A stretch of DNA of 64,000 nt, taken from the NCBI RefSeq assembly GCF_963675165.1, contig NC_087389.1:2762001-2826000 (forward strand). Direction: 5' to 3'. Source of the stretch: Halichondria panicea (lineage: Eukaryota; Porifera; Demospongiae; Suberitida; Halichondriidae). The position numbers and the translations under genes were made by a program. Below the pieces are notes generated by a model that saw nothing but the letters and a program-made list of their open reading frames with translations, was not told where the DNA came from and did no database searches. Positions 12,901-27,330 of this stretch are shown one piece after another (position 1 is the stretch's first letter; each line of letters starts with the position of its first letter).

Positions 12901-15670
12901 AGCATTGATTATGACAACCGCTCACCTCAATGATATCCAGTACATCCATGTTGAAGTATTGCATGGAGAGAGCATTGCATCGTGCAACTCCTAGCAGGTA
13001 GTCGTTTCTGTTCTTCATGAGCAAGTGCTTCTGGGCCTTGTGCTGCCTCTGACGCTGGAGGAGGAGGGGGGGGGGGGGGGGAGAGAGAGTACAGATGCAT
13101 GCGATTAGATGTTAGGATTCAACAAAAATACATGCACAACCAAAGTTAATAATATGGACCCTCTGAGTCTCTTTGTTTTGTTCGAGAGTCAGGTCGGATA
13201 ACAGGATAAGCGAATGAACAAACCACACCTAGTTCTGTACTGCAATCCGCCCAATTAATTGATAACCGCAGTGCAAATGTAGGGCACATGGTCATGCACA
13301 GATAATAAACACACTACCTCCATGGCAACTGGTGTTATTTGCACATGTAAATTTAAGGGGCACACGTGTTTAGAGCACGTTCACTACTCACACCCACATA
13401 ACAAAAGTTATCAGCCAACCAGCCTGTGTGCATACCAAATACTGTCCTATTCACTCACTGGCCCGAGCACAGCTATTGTGTTTTGCCCATAATTATGTAG
13501 CACTACAGTGTGGCTTTGCCAATTAAGTGCATGCTCTCCTGATGCTACACAATACATGCAAAAGAACCTACAAATTAAACCCATTTAGTTACCTCATTCA
13601 TGGTTCAATAGTACCTTAAACAGGCTGGTACAGAAACAGTATACATACCTTTACTCTCTGTTACTACATGTAGATCTGATGGTGGTACTACATACATGTA
13701 CATGCTACAAAAAGTGCCCTGTTTGGTAGTACACCTGCTACAATGTCTTTGCTGTCTGCACCCAAAGGCAAGCCCCGCCCTACATGTACTAACACCACAT
13801 CAACGCTGCAGGCATGTACACTGTACTTTTTCGTTGGCTCACATGCTTAAAACAGATTAGCAGCCATGGTCAACAACATGCAGTACAGTACAGTAGAACC
13901 TCGATTATCCGGCTTAGTAAATTTCTATCTGGAAATGGGCGTGTCCCTTAAATGCACAAGCGCAATCAACAGATGTTACATGGGAGACATACACTTGTTC
14001 ATCTTTTGTGCATGTGCAGACGACCGACCGACCACGTGCACTAAATTTGCAGTGCTGTTTATCAATTAAAATGGGTGGATCAAGGCGTGGTTTATCCATC
14101 CGTTTATGATATTCAGTTATCTGGCCTGCCTCTGGAACCAAGGTGTCCAGAGACAATTGTCAGGGAGATGAAGCAAACTTTTTAGACTAGTCGAAGGGGC
14201 AAGCTGGATATTTGTGTGTAATAGCCACGGCCTTCTAAGGGGCATGTCCACTAGGACGTTGTTTTTAGACAGACTGAAACCGCACCTGACGCATTCTCAG
14301 ATAGATACTTTTAATAAGATGAATTGCATTATGGAATGAAAGTTTTCCAGGGGGATAATACTGTCCCCAGGGGGGGGTCGAGCGCCGAAAAGAATCCCTG
14401 TACAGTAACAGTAACAGTACACAAGTTGTACTGGACATAATTATACATACACAAGTGTAGCCTCAATAAGCACTACATTGTATGAAGTTGGCAAACATCT
14501 TGCAATGCAACTGTACATGCGTAGCCGATATGACTTCAAACGTTGGGAATATACAGCACTCTATACAATCTTCAAACTTCTGCTATGCTTACCTCCATGT
14601 CCTTGTCAACGGCCTTCTTCTTGCGAGCACCCTTTGACGCGTCTATCTTCTCTTTGCTCTTGGTCTGCTTGCTGTACGCCTCATTTGTGTTGTGACACGA
14701 GTGTTGGTAGACTTTGGTTTGCTGGTGGAGCAAGAATTATATTGTTAGATACAATACACGAAGACAAAATATTAATGTGTATTCGAGGCATGAGTTACAT
14801 AGTTACATGTGCAATCCGTATCCAAACACAAAATATACATGTACATGTAGGCTTTATAACGCAACTACTGTAGTGCTAAAAAGGGAATAAAGTGTCGTGT
14901 TTTGGTCAATTTTAAGGCTCTAAAAAAGTGATGCAGAATAATATTGGGCTAGAGAGAGGTATCTAATGTAGCAAATACTAGGTTACAGTACAACACAAAC
15001 AACTACAGCTAGTGTGTGTGCAATAGGCCACTGAAATGTCCGGGTACATAAAAAACATATGGTCGAGTTGATTCAATAGCATAATCAAGCCAACACAAAG
15101 ACTGTAAACATTGCGACAGATTATCAATACCATTACAATATTATATTGACTACCGTACCACCACAATGTTTTGTAAGTTAAAAATCCTAACCAAATCAGT
15201 AGAAATTTGCGATCTAACATTATTGCAAGGATTGAGATGTCATACAAGTACCGGTGTAGGTCTTTGCTATTTTATTTTTGCAAAGTCAAAGCCAAAGTTT
15301 GCATTGATAGATGCTCTCAGTAATACGGAGTTCCATCACATCACAAGTACATGCACATTTTGTACATGTGCTTAACACTGAGTCCATAGTTATCTAAACT
15401 ATACACTATTGGTAAACGAAATCTGCTCATAAACAACATCGATAGTATACACTTGATGATTCTTCCATATAAGTACATGTACAAAGTTAGGATTGTGAGA
15501 CAAACCTAACAAGTACTGTACATATCGAGGTTAAAGAACCAGCTCTACACTAGAAAAGTTGTACGTCAATACATACAAGAGATAATTTCACTGCTGAAAA
15601 ACACCCAAACTCTGAAGTTTACACAGAAATAGCCAATATGTACAGCACAAATAAAATTATATGTGTCACT

Positions 15671-15703
<33 letters not shown>

Positions 15704-17758
15704 GTGTGTGTGTGTGTTGTGTGTGTGTGTGTGTGTGTTGTGTGTGTGTGTGCGTGCGTGCGTGTACGCGTATTCTACTAATACCTACCTCACTCAGATC
15801 TCTTATCTCTTTCAATAAGTTATCCTGAACCTCAACACACATCTCCTTACACTGTAGTAAAGAAACAAAATAGCAAGTGCACTGTAGATATAGGTTAGCA
15901 AGAAATGAACCAGATGCTTGAAGCAATAAATGCCTAATATTATAGTGCAAAGCCAAGGACACATCTACTGCACATTCAGAGACACTTGCGGCAAAGAAGG
16001 GGATTCAACAGTAAATCCGAGAAGCTGGCACTAAAGGAAGCTAGTTCTAGACAGGAAGACAATGAGAATTCGAAAACAGGTACGATCACACAGGTGAAGT
16101 CAACTGTTGACACAATTAGCACACATGTATGTACAAAGTGAGGTGTGCTGTTCACAAGCAGAATTAATAGCAGAAGTAATGGCAAAACAGCTAGGGAATG
16201 TACAAGGTACAGCTATACAATAACTATACATGTTACAGGATGCACACAATCTAGTAAACCAAGACTTTCATTCAGCATCACACACTTGTATACTGTGACT
16301 AGTAATCCAGTGCACATAATTATGGTGTGCAGAAAGGATTCGATATGGCACAATTATGTATTTATCATGGTATTGTATTTGAAGTTGCTCGTTTTAGTCT
16401 TAGGCCATTATTTCAGTTTCTGCAGATTAGTAGCAGTAGCTTCAGATTGACCAGAAATGGTACACCACGCTAAAAAAGCACTCTCTCTACCTGTCTACCT
16501 GGGATACACAACCTGGTCCTTAATCACGTATTATACACATACACACACCTTCTTGGTGAGGACCTGCACGTCTTTAGCCATGACCTCCAATCGTGCCACC
16601 ATCTCTGACGCCATTACCTCAGCCAGGCTGGCACGTTCACGAGACACCTTACGAGTCTCAGCGAGAAGGGTTGACCAAAGGTTGAAGGTAGAGCGCACCT
16701 CATTTCTACATGTACAAAGCATATAATTACGAGTGTTTTTATTTATTTTATGACAAGAAAAAAAATTGAACCACCCTGTGGTTGGTCTATTATAGAGGGT
16801 ATATTTCGAGGGTATAAATGTTTGCGGTACATGTTTAATCAGCAAAACCCGCAAATATTTATACCCTCAAAATATACCCTGTATACGGTATACATGAATT
16901 TACATGTACATGGTAGCACATCATTTTCAAATGCACACAAACAGACTAAAATAATGTACTTGTCACAATGCTACTCACGTTCACTGCCACACCAAGGGAA
17001 GAATTATACATCGAATAAGAATTATTTAATATTCAGCTATTAACACTAATTAAAATCTAAAAAAAAGCAATGCTTTCAAAATAATTATTATCAAAAAGAT
17101 TCGTATGCATTTGACATACACATAAACCTGTGAATGTCACTATGAATGGTACACACACACCTGATGTTTCGCTGTTTGGTATTCCGTTCAAATTTTTCAC
17201 AGAGTCGCTCAATGGATCGAGCATACTCATACTCAACTTCCCCTCTTCGTTTGAAGAACTCCTGGTATTCCTGAAGTAGGGAGAGTTTGGAATCCATCCT
17301 GAACTCAAGACATCCCAGCTGATCGGTGAGGTGTTTGCGTATGTCTGAGAGTGTATTAAAAAGAATGGTGAGGTTTCATCATGCGTACATGTACACATGA
17401 TGAACATGTACGTACAGCTAGCTAGCTACACGACAATATGATCGGTCAATTAATTCCCATGACAAAATGAACACACTTTTGTGCAGACATGACTATACAC
17501 ACGAAGAGCTGCTATCTGTACTGATACAATATAAATCAACACACACAATCTCAGTTAATACATGGCTAAATAAATGTTCGTGTGTTAAATGTTTGGTTTA
17601 TGGTTGCTATTATTTATTCCCTGAATCGCATAATTTGAGGCAATGAGACAACACTGTTACACAGTAGTTCTATACAAACCATGTCAAACTAAGCATGAGC
17701 TACATGTAACAGTACCTTTCAACTGGCTGTCCAAGTTTATTGGACCTTTATTAGTCAT
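3995..17758 (-). CDS. SRGAP: srGAP: F-BAR, RhoGAP and SH3 protein
   Basis: Seventeen exons join in phase into about 1281 residues: 17758-17716, 17344-17161, 16705-16549, 15851-15789, 14721-14593, 13054-12926, 11274-11053, 10894-10790, 8578-8351, 8209-8120, 7979-7917, 7808-7745, 7687-7610, 7436-6817, 6573-6257, 6150-5957, 5154-3995. The F-BAR domain fills residues 15-345 and aligns exon by exon with vertebrate SRGAP1-3, for example YEYARSIERLCEKF and FQFTPFQGDD. RhoGAP lies at about 455-645, with arginine finger R501 in EGLFRVPG. The SH3 domain (ALYDY at 904-908) follows a long acidic and proline-rich linker with a poly-Glu run. The last 320 residues are proline-rich. srGAPs are known to curve membranes and inactivate Rac/Cdc42 in cell shape and migration. 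The start is the only Met preceding the FxxxL helix and lies 286 bp from the divergent MIC19-like ATG. The 7979 acceptor was chosen because it alone keeps phase with exon 10. Confidence 0.93.
9061..9164 (+). pseudogene. Fragment copy of the ATP23 5' end
   Basis: In srGAP intron 8 the segment matches the reverse complement of about 2570-2650, that is the ATP23 leader and the start of exon 1. Shared blocks include CAGGGCTCAGGCCAGG and AGAGAGCTGAATACCCAGGA, with a few indels. The copy keeps an ATG (9129) and [15 protein letters not shown] coding but then stops, with no partner exons. It directly abuts a dispersed repeat at 9165, so it was probably carried by transposition or made by template switching. 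Confidence 0.6.
9165..9470 (+). repeat. Dispersed repeat family A, copy 1
   Basis: Similar in sequence to 20030-20310 (+) and in part to 51820-52025 (-). Shared blocks are GATCCACCCCT, CTATCCTTGAAGA, CATTCATCAAGCCATCA, AATGACTGTGTGG and GAGAGGCATT...GCACAGC.CAGCTTG. It has no coding capacity and no inverted ends that I could see. Confidence 0.7.
10359..10749. mobile_element. TIR element family M2, copy 1 (391 bp)
   Basis: The ends are inverted repeats: ATCTTCTAATTTATCGGACA on the left and its near complement on the right, finishing in TATACGGTA. The interior matches a second copy at 40756-41152 almost throughout. It has no transposase frame, so it is a non-autonomous MITE-like element. It ends 40 bp from srGAP exon 8 (10790-10894). 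Confidence 0.85.
11620..11750. mobile_element. TIR element family M3, copy 1 (131 bp)
   Basis: Inverted ends AGAGGAGATCCGACACGAGT and its near complement enclose a short AT-rich middle in srGAP intron 7. The outer 15 bp match the ends of elements at 44734-44875 and 47663-47810 and the long-arm element at 43684-44103. Confidence 0.75.
12101..12384 (+). repeat. Dispersed repeat family D, copy 1
   Basis: Shares GAGCACTGAAGTGC, TTCTTAGCTTTTATTCGACAA, GGAGGCTATCCAT-like and CCGACTACTA.AACCCG blocks with 35536-36262. A short remnant with the same first block is near 8952. No coding capacity seen. Confidence 0.65.
15670..15770. repeat. GT/TG microsatellite
   Basis: An almost uninterrupted run of TG dinucleotides, with TTG interruptions and TG/CG at its right end, lies 20 bp below srGAP exon 4 (15789-15851) in intron 4. 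On the srGAP strand it is CA-rich. Confidence 0.95.
16789..16890. mobile_element. Small TIR element in srGAP intron 2
   Basis: Arms of about 40 bp (GAGGGTATATTTCGAGGGTA and complement) enclose a 10-20 bp centre and end in the TATACGGTA-type terminus also found on families M1 and M2. Confidence 0.7.
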
Positions 17759-18044
17759 GATAATTCTTTAGTGATCTTCACAGATGTTATGTAGATCTAT
17801 TTGACAAGAGTGGCAAACGACAAAAGTCTAGCAGCGTCTGAGTTAGTAGTCCTTCTACTAGGCTGCCATATATCTCATTTTCCATGTACTCTCATTAATT
17901 ATTTACTTTGCACGGCACGTGACAACATAAACACAAACCTATTGAGCTTTTTAATAAGCGATCATTACCACAGTGACTTTATTGCTCTTCAAGAGCTTTT
18001 CCTTTGTGTGACTGTCCATATAACGTACCTGCACGTACCTAGAG
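17759..18044. promoter_or_regulatory. Shared promoter of srGAP and the MIC19-like gene
   Basis: The two start codons (srGAP 17758 on minus, MIC19-like 18045 on plus) are 286 bp apart and point away from each other, so this interval must serve both unless distal promoters exist. A palindromic E-box CACGTG is at 17916-17921 inside GGCACGTGAC. No TATA box was recognised. Confidence 0.6.
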
Positions 18045-21000
18045 ATGGGAGGGGGGCAGTCCCAAGAAAGAGTGATTGGTGTAGAGGAAGGTACTGGAGG
18101 TGGAGGGGAACCACATATAATTGTGAGTGGCCGGCTAGCAGCTGGATACAAGTGTATTTAAGTTAAACTTGTGACATTTTGATGTGCAATATATGGGATC
18201 TTACAGCACTAATAGAAGCGCCAACCAAACTTACGGGATCAGGTGGCTTATACGGCACCGGATGTGGAAACGCCCTAATTTTTGTTATTTTCCCTAAGCT
18301 AACCCGAACCCCTCCCCCTTCATAATTACATCCGGTGCCGTATATACCACCTGACCCAAATTACGTCGTTCCAATTGAGCGCCAAGTTGAATCTAAATTT
18401 CTGGAATTTTTTACGATGTCCAGATAAAAAAAACCTTAGTCTTGCGAGCAGGTGTGACATGTGTATGAATATTACTGTTATCATACCATGTCACTATAAT
18501 TGATTAATGTCAAGTCTTGTCAGAACACGTCATAATACTGAACAAATTACAAGAAAGAATGATTTAAGTAAAGAACTACAGTATTTTAATGTCTGCAAAA
18601 AGTATTGTTCTAGAGCTACAAGAAGGAAAAATAGTACAGAGTCCCGCTACAGGACGCATTGTTCCCTCAAGATCTGCTCCCCCAAAAACGCATCTCTAGA
18701 TCCATTCACAGAATTATGATATGAGTAGGTTGGTGATGACGTTTTACAAATCTACAATCTGATTGGCGGCGCTGCCAAGATCTTGGTGCAGGGGACAACT
18801 CCAAATGCACACTGTTGCCGACAGTGAAGGGGCGGGGATTATGGGACTAGCTTTGTGGCAGCAACAGTCACGAATAGCAGCAGCTTAGTTTTTATGCAGA
18901 GTAGTCTTACCTTTATAGCGCACACTTCCTTTCTACAGGTTACGTAAAACCACATCCAGAATGTTAGAAATCTGGCAATTTGATTGGTGCGACAACATTC
19001 TGCAATGGGCCATGCATGAAAAAGTGACTACTTTTACCAAACATCCTTCTCCCCTTTCTGGTGCTCGCAAGACAAACTTACCTGAAGCCTGGAATCAAGG
19101 CTATGCTTACAATTGATATCGTCGTCTTAGCCTTGAGGAACGGCATGACCTCGAGGATAGTACCTGCATGTATCATAATCTATGACTCTACTTTATTATG
19201 CCAGTGCCAAACTGGAAAAATAGTTTTTCTCTTGTTCTCTTTGTGCACCACTTAAAAGAAGAATTGGTTTATTCAAGCACCGCGGTTCTAAAAGGTGCAT
19301 GTTTTGAGTGTTATAGGCATCAATGTATGACATTACAGGCTACTACATGTTACATGACTGAGCTATAGCTAAATTTATGGCTACAGTGAATAAAATTAAT
19401 GTTTATTGGCATCATTTTGTAAGTATCTACAGTCCTTCTACTATCTCTCGATGCTGCTCTGAATTCAACTCTTTCCACTGAAGCGCTACGTCTAAACATT
19501 CGCTATTAATGAACAGTCTTTCAGGGGCGTTTTCTCAATACTGCTATTTCACAGCTTCGAGTTTCCAACCTGCATAACTCGACATGAACCGAAGAATGTT
19601 CACTCTAAGCATATTATTGCGTTGGCAAGTGACGCTTTGCTCTATCATTATGCCTCGAGGCGTAGCCGCACGAGGGATACGGTAAAGCTGACTGTGTGTG
19701 TGTGTGTCTGTTCCAGCTGTAACTGCTCAACGGTTGCAATGCGACGAAAACTAACAGCTTCTATAGGCTTCTAGCCACATTCTCTTGGATTGATTTGTGA
19801 ATTTGCAAACTAAAGCTTCTTTCTTGAGTTATGGCTAGTTTGGCTCACAGTGGAGGCTGTTGCAGTCTCTTTAGAATCTTTCATAACATCATATTCAACT
19901 TATAAGTTAAACTTAGCCTTGCACTACTAGCTGTTTGTTAGCTACAAGAGTCAGAAAAGAGCTGCAAAGCTGCATGAGTGTACGTACGTACACTGCCAAC
20001 AGCCCTTGTGAACTCTGGCCTGTGGGAGATCCACCCCTTTTTTTTTTAATTAGTCACTGAAAATAAACCTCTACATTGCATGCTTATATCCTCTGGCTTC
20101 TATCCTTGAAGACCCATTCATCAAGCCATCATTATTATTATCATCTAGACTTCTGTTCTTCTATAATGACTGTGTGGTTCAGTGTCAATAATAATTGCAC
20201 ATTTTACAATTACCTCTTCTATATACACTCTTGAGCGAAAACAAAACATGACGAGAGGCATTAGCACAGCACAGCTTGCAACACTCGTTTGGTACATAGA
20301 TCGCGAAAACGTTTGCTTGAGGCCAAATTCCCTATTTTCCCAGAATCTGTCATATATCACACATATAGGTTAAAATTGGATGCATGATCAAGTGATTTCT
20401 AAAAAATTATTATTCCTATCTGGCTGGACCGATTGCTCTACCCACTGACACTACCACAGCCTTGATACAAACTATTATGTAACTATAGCTTAATGGTTAT
20501 CCAGGTTACCGAGGACTTTGTGAAACACATCAGTGGAAAAAATCAAGGTGGAAACACTTTAGAAGACGTAGCCCCAGAGGAACATGGGATCATGAGTGAT
20601 AATGATATGTTCACACAAAGTGCTAAAGAACTGGTGAGTTAGAAAACTTACATTTATGTTGTTTTCAACTTTTAGATTTGCCCTGTCTGTACATATAAAA
20701 GTACATGTAGTACATTGTTTACCGTTTCTCCATCAGTTGATAGGGGATGATTACAACAGAGGGGAAGTGTACCTGTCTGAGGAGGAGGATAGTCGGTGGA
20801 AAAGAAAGTTTTACTCGGAACTGCAAAAGGTTTAAAACGCTAGTTGTTACGTGCATGTTACTTTATTTTGCTCCTCTTAAAGAATTCAAGCTTAAAGACA
20901 TTAAGTAGTGAGTCATTCGATACAGCTGTCAACGAAATCAGAGAACAGTTTTCAACGTAAGTTGGTTATATCCACAGTAGCTAGGTGTTCAAACTCTAAA

Positions 21001-21325
21001 AAGGTGTGCCTAAAATGTATGTCCCCACTTAGGAAGACATCAAGTGATATGATGCCCGTGTGTGACGACTGTAGAGACAAAGTAGACAACTGTTATCAGA
21101 GGAATGCCACCACGCCTTTGCTCTGCTCCAATCTAGTCAGGGAGTACATGCAGTGTGTGGAAAAACATAGAAAGGTGGGTAGAAACAGGGCCAACGGTGG
21201 TCGGTAATCAATAACTACTTTACAGATAGGTTTAGGATTTTTGACTCAATAAAATCTAAGTTTGCAACGTACAGCTGTGATTTTATTTTATGTAGGGACT
21301 CTTACAAGTACCAAGTCAAGTTTGA
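18045..21325 (+). CDS. MIC19/CHCHD3-like MICOS subunit
   Basis: Six exons (18045-18122, 20505-20633, 20737-20829, 20913-20956, 21033-21174, 21296-21325) join in phase into 171 residues. The start MGGGQS is a good N-myristoylation site, as in vertebrate CHCHD3/CHCHD6, and is followed by the RV...EEG and VTEDFVKHI segments aligned to the family's N-terminal region. The C-terminus is a twin CX9C CHCH domain: C125-C135 and C146-C156, with NCYQRN and LLCSNLVREYMQC. MIC19 is known to fold by MIA40-driven oxidation and to hold cristae junctions as part of MICOS. The protein is shorter than human MIC19 (227), with most of the central coiled coil missing. The exon 4 acceptor (20912) is weak but is the only one keeping phase with exon 5. 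The first intron holds a MITE and repeats A and B. Confidence 0.85.
18238..18357. mobile_element. TIR element in MIC19-like intron 1
   Basis: Inverted ends TCAGGTGGCTTATACGGCAC and TATATACCACCTGA-type complement, with GGCACCGGATGT arms, enclose about 65 bp. Confidence 0.75.
19653..19975 (+). repeat. Dispersed repeat family B, copy 1
   Basis: Matches the reverse complement of 52540-52866 over about 320 bp, including CGAGGGATACGGTAAAGCTG, a short GT run, CAGCTGTAACTGCTCAACGG and GAGGCTGTTGCAGT. Not coding. Confidence 0.8.
20030..20310 (+). repeat. Dispersed repeat family A, copy 2
   Basis: Shares with 9165-9470 the ordered blocks GATCCACCCCT, TTCTATCCTTGAAGA, CATTCATCAAGCCATCA, AATGACTGTGTGG and GCACAGCACAGCTTGCA. 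It lies in the first intron of the MIC19-like gene. Confidence 0.7.
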
Positions 21326-21621
21326 CAGCTTCATCACATTGGTCAAGAGCATTAGAGCACACACTATGATTTGTTTGTAAGAGGCATGCCTCCTTGTTTG
21401 TCCAATTGATATGCAAGCGTACGTATTACCATCAACATTGATATAGAAGCTTTAAGTGGGCAAAATCCTTGTCCATTGTGTATCTTTAAATCGGTCCTTT
21501 GATGCCGTCCTGTTGACCCTGTCCAGGTAGGCATTGTATGCTGAAAAAGCAGGGCTGTATCTCTTTAGTATGTGTGTGGTGTGTCAATTATTTAACATAG
21601 TACGTACTGTACATATTATAC

Positions 21622-22551
21622 TTACTCCTTTGGAATGCAGTAAGGATCTGTCATAGTGAGGCTCTGGCGTTTTGAATGTGTTGAACCTGAAATCGATATC
21701 TCTTGTACTGTAGTGTTGTAGTGGATCACTGTAGCCTGTGTGAGGGTATACTGTAGTTCTCCTTGCCCCAAACAATTATGCTATACATGTAGCTTACAGT
21801 ATTTGTATCTGTCTGTGATACCCCGAATCTTACAACAGATATTATAAGGGTCTGGTGTCTTTAGTGTTCTTAGACTTGTGTTATCCAATGGTTTATCTAG
21901 CTGCATGTAAGGGAGCAAATACAAAATGTTAGCTGATCTCGGTTTACATGAGTTATGCTATCAGTTAGCACAATACATATAGTGGTAACATTTTTGCGTG
22001 TTTCGAGGGCAGAGCATGCAGTTAACGCCCACGACCAGTTTTTCAATTTGCTGGTGGGTGTGGTTCCTAGCCTAACCGCAAACATTTCTTTTAAAGGCTC
22101 TCGAGCCAAATAGCGAACATTTCCCTGCTGTAAATGTACTCACTCCTCTGTGATCAAAAGGTTTAGGATTCTCGTATGGCTGGATCATCATGACTAGCCT
22201 CCACTCCCTTGATCTCCAAGCTGTATCGTCTTGAGGCTTTTTAAGTTGAAACTTCCTCACAAAGTCTCTCTCTTCAGCTAGCTTTGGAAGAATAAAATTT
22301 TGTGGCTTAATTTTATCCGATTCATTTTCTCGATTATAATCGTTTACTTGACTATGATGGGTGAATGAGAATTTTGCCCTCGCAAGTCTCGTTTGATGGC
22401 ATGTAGTTGCGAAGTTTATTCCTCGCCTTGCTTTGTTACATGTAGTTGTTCCCTGCTGAGTTCCTGTCTTCAACTCTTCTGAACGGCTCACATTTTGAAG
22501 GAAACTATTTCTAGTTCTAAAAGTTAGGCTGTCCTGAAATGTGACAAACAT
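21622..22551 (-). CDS. Unrecognised two-exon gene
   Basis: Exon 1 (22551-22144) is a 136-residue open frame ending at a consensus GTGAGT donor after PFDHRG. Joining to the acceptor at 21751 gives exon 2 (21750-21622), with a stop after PYCIPKE, 178 residues in all. The protein is basic and rich in T, S, N and Q, with EWRLVMMIQPYENPKPFDHRG as its most distinctive part. No membrane segment or known domain was seen. The frame is open upstream to a Met at 22662, so the true start is uncertain. Exon 2 is also open in another frame (HTGYSDPLQHYSTRDIDF...), so the C-terminus may be misassigned. It ends tail-to-tail with the MIC19-like gene, whose stop is at 21325. I cannot name a family; short proteins with PxxxFDHRG-type motifs occur among axonemal proteins, but that is only a guess. 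Confidence 0.45.
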
Positions 22552-22662
22552 TTTACTAACTACATGCTCAGTAAGCAACACAATCAGTTTCACACTACTA
22601 ATAGTGTTAATTAAATACTTTGTGAACATGGCTGTGTACAATAAAGATCCGCTTATGATCAA

Positions 22663-23248
22663 GTAAGCGCTAAGTTTCTACGGTAGTCTATTTGATGAGT
22701 TGAGTTATTTGACTCTCATAATGTCATAGTTTCAAAATTTCACTTCACTTGAAATGCAAACACCTAAACACCTAAACAAAAGTCAATCACTATAGCTACA
22801 TGCAGAGTGCAAAATATGGGAATTGGACGAACAAAGAACGAAAGAAGTTCTTTATTCCTCCAATTCCTTATTGACCATATCCTGAGGCTACTAAAGTTGC
22901 TATTTTCTATGTACACGTAGAAGAACGGTTGCTACTTGTTAACACTGAATGAAGCCATAACTTTCCACCAAGGCCAAACTCAACTCAAATTGTCCAAGAT
23001 GACACTTACACAATACATGAAAGATCGACTTATTATAATTATACTGTTTTGCCACGTCACGTATATATGCCACGTAAGTAACTTTGGAGACAAAAACACA
23101 GAATGATATTTAATACATGTAACAAACAACGACATGCATGCAGGTTCCACTACATGTAGCTGTAACACTTTTTTGGAAAATAATTATAGTTTTGTAATCT
23201 TAGCACAGATATATAATTATACATGTACAATGCATTTTTATACAAGTG
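22663..23248. other. Spacer between p38 and the unrecognised gene
   Basis: AT-rich spacer with TACATGTA-type palindromes. No exon recognised. Confidence 0.5.
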
Positions 23249-26565
<3,317 letters not shown>

Positions 26566-26799
26566 AGCAACAAGGTATTAATTGAGCTACACAATTGTTA
26601 CAACTGTTTTACTACACTATTCGCATAATAATACCTTTTTGCCACACCCAGACCCCAAGTATACAAGTTGGGTGGAGCCTAACCCCACACATTATTATTT
26701 TACATTGTCTTGTACATACGTTGTATTATTATTATTATTATTATGTGAACTTTACAGCTATGCACAAAAGAAATTAAGTGAAAATTATTGGGTGAGAGG

Positions 26800-27330
26800 A
26801 AATAGCTGACAGACTTACTCCAACATTGGAGCAGCTGATGTATATTATATAATCTATAGAGTGATAAGTATAGTTAACAGAGGATCCTATATGACATTTA
26901 GAGCATGGGCAAACCATATGAAATGAACATAAGTTATTTGTGTCAAAGTTTTCTAGAAAATCTGACACTAAAAAGTCCGAAGTCTTTTTCTTGATTGTTC
27001 CTAGAGATGAATCTAGATTTATTAAATTCGACGGCAATTTATTCCATACTTTTGCAATTCTAATGAAGTAGAAGTGTCTTGAATAGTTATTTCTAGCAAA
27101 TTTAATTTGTAGTTGGACTGTAGTATAGTACAGTATATAGACATACGGAGCTGATACTGATCTGATAGACATAGATAGATGCTGAGAATGCAATTGAAGT
27201 ACTCCGGACTGACTGTGGTCAGCCCAACTAACCAAACATTATCTGCTCCAATAAGCAAAATTAAAGGACAAGATCGAACGCGAGAACCAACGAGTCGAAT
27301 AACTAAGGAGAAGCTAGCAGCGTCTGACAA
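26800..27330 (-). mobile_element. Decayed non-LTR retrotransposon 3' fragment
   Basis: On the minus strand a broken frame ends with a pattern typical of the last part of LINE reverse transcriptases: basic and aromatic residues (RNNYSRHFYFIRI), then KVWNKLPSNLI and a hydrophobic FLxSDFLENFD segment. An upstream piece is in another frame, so at least one frameshift is present. No endonuclease or catalytic RT core was found, and no target-site duplication was identified. The element family (CR1, L2 or similar) cannot be set from this fragment. Confidence 0.6.

Noticed and set aside
20957-21032. Reading straight through as one exon in the MIC19-like gene (frame starting 20908)
   Set aside because: The frame is open, but splicing at GTAAGT (20957) to TTAG (21032) gives a better family match before the CHCH domain.
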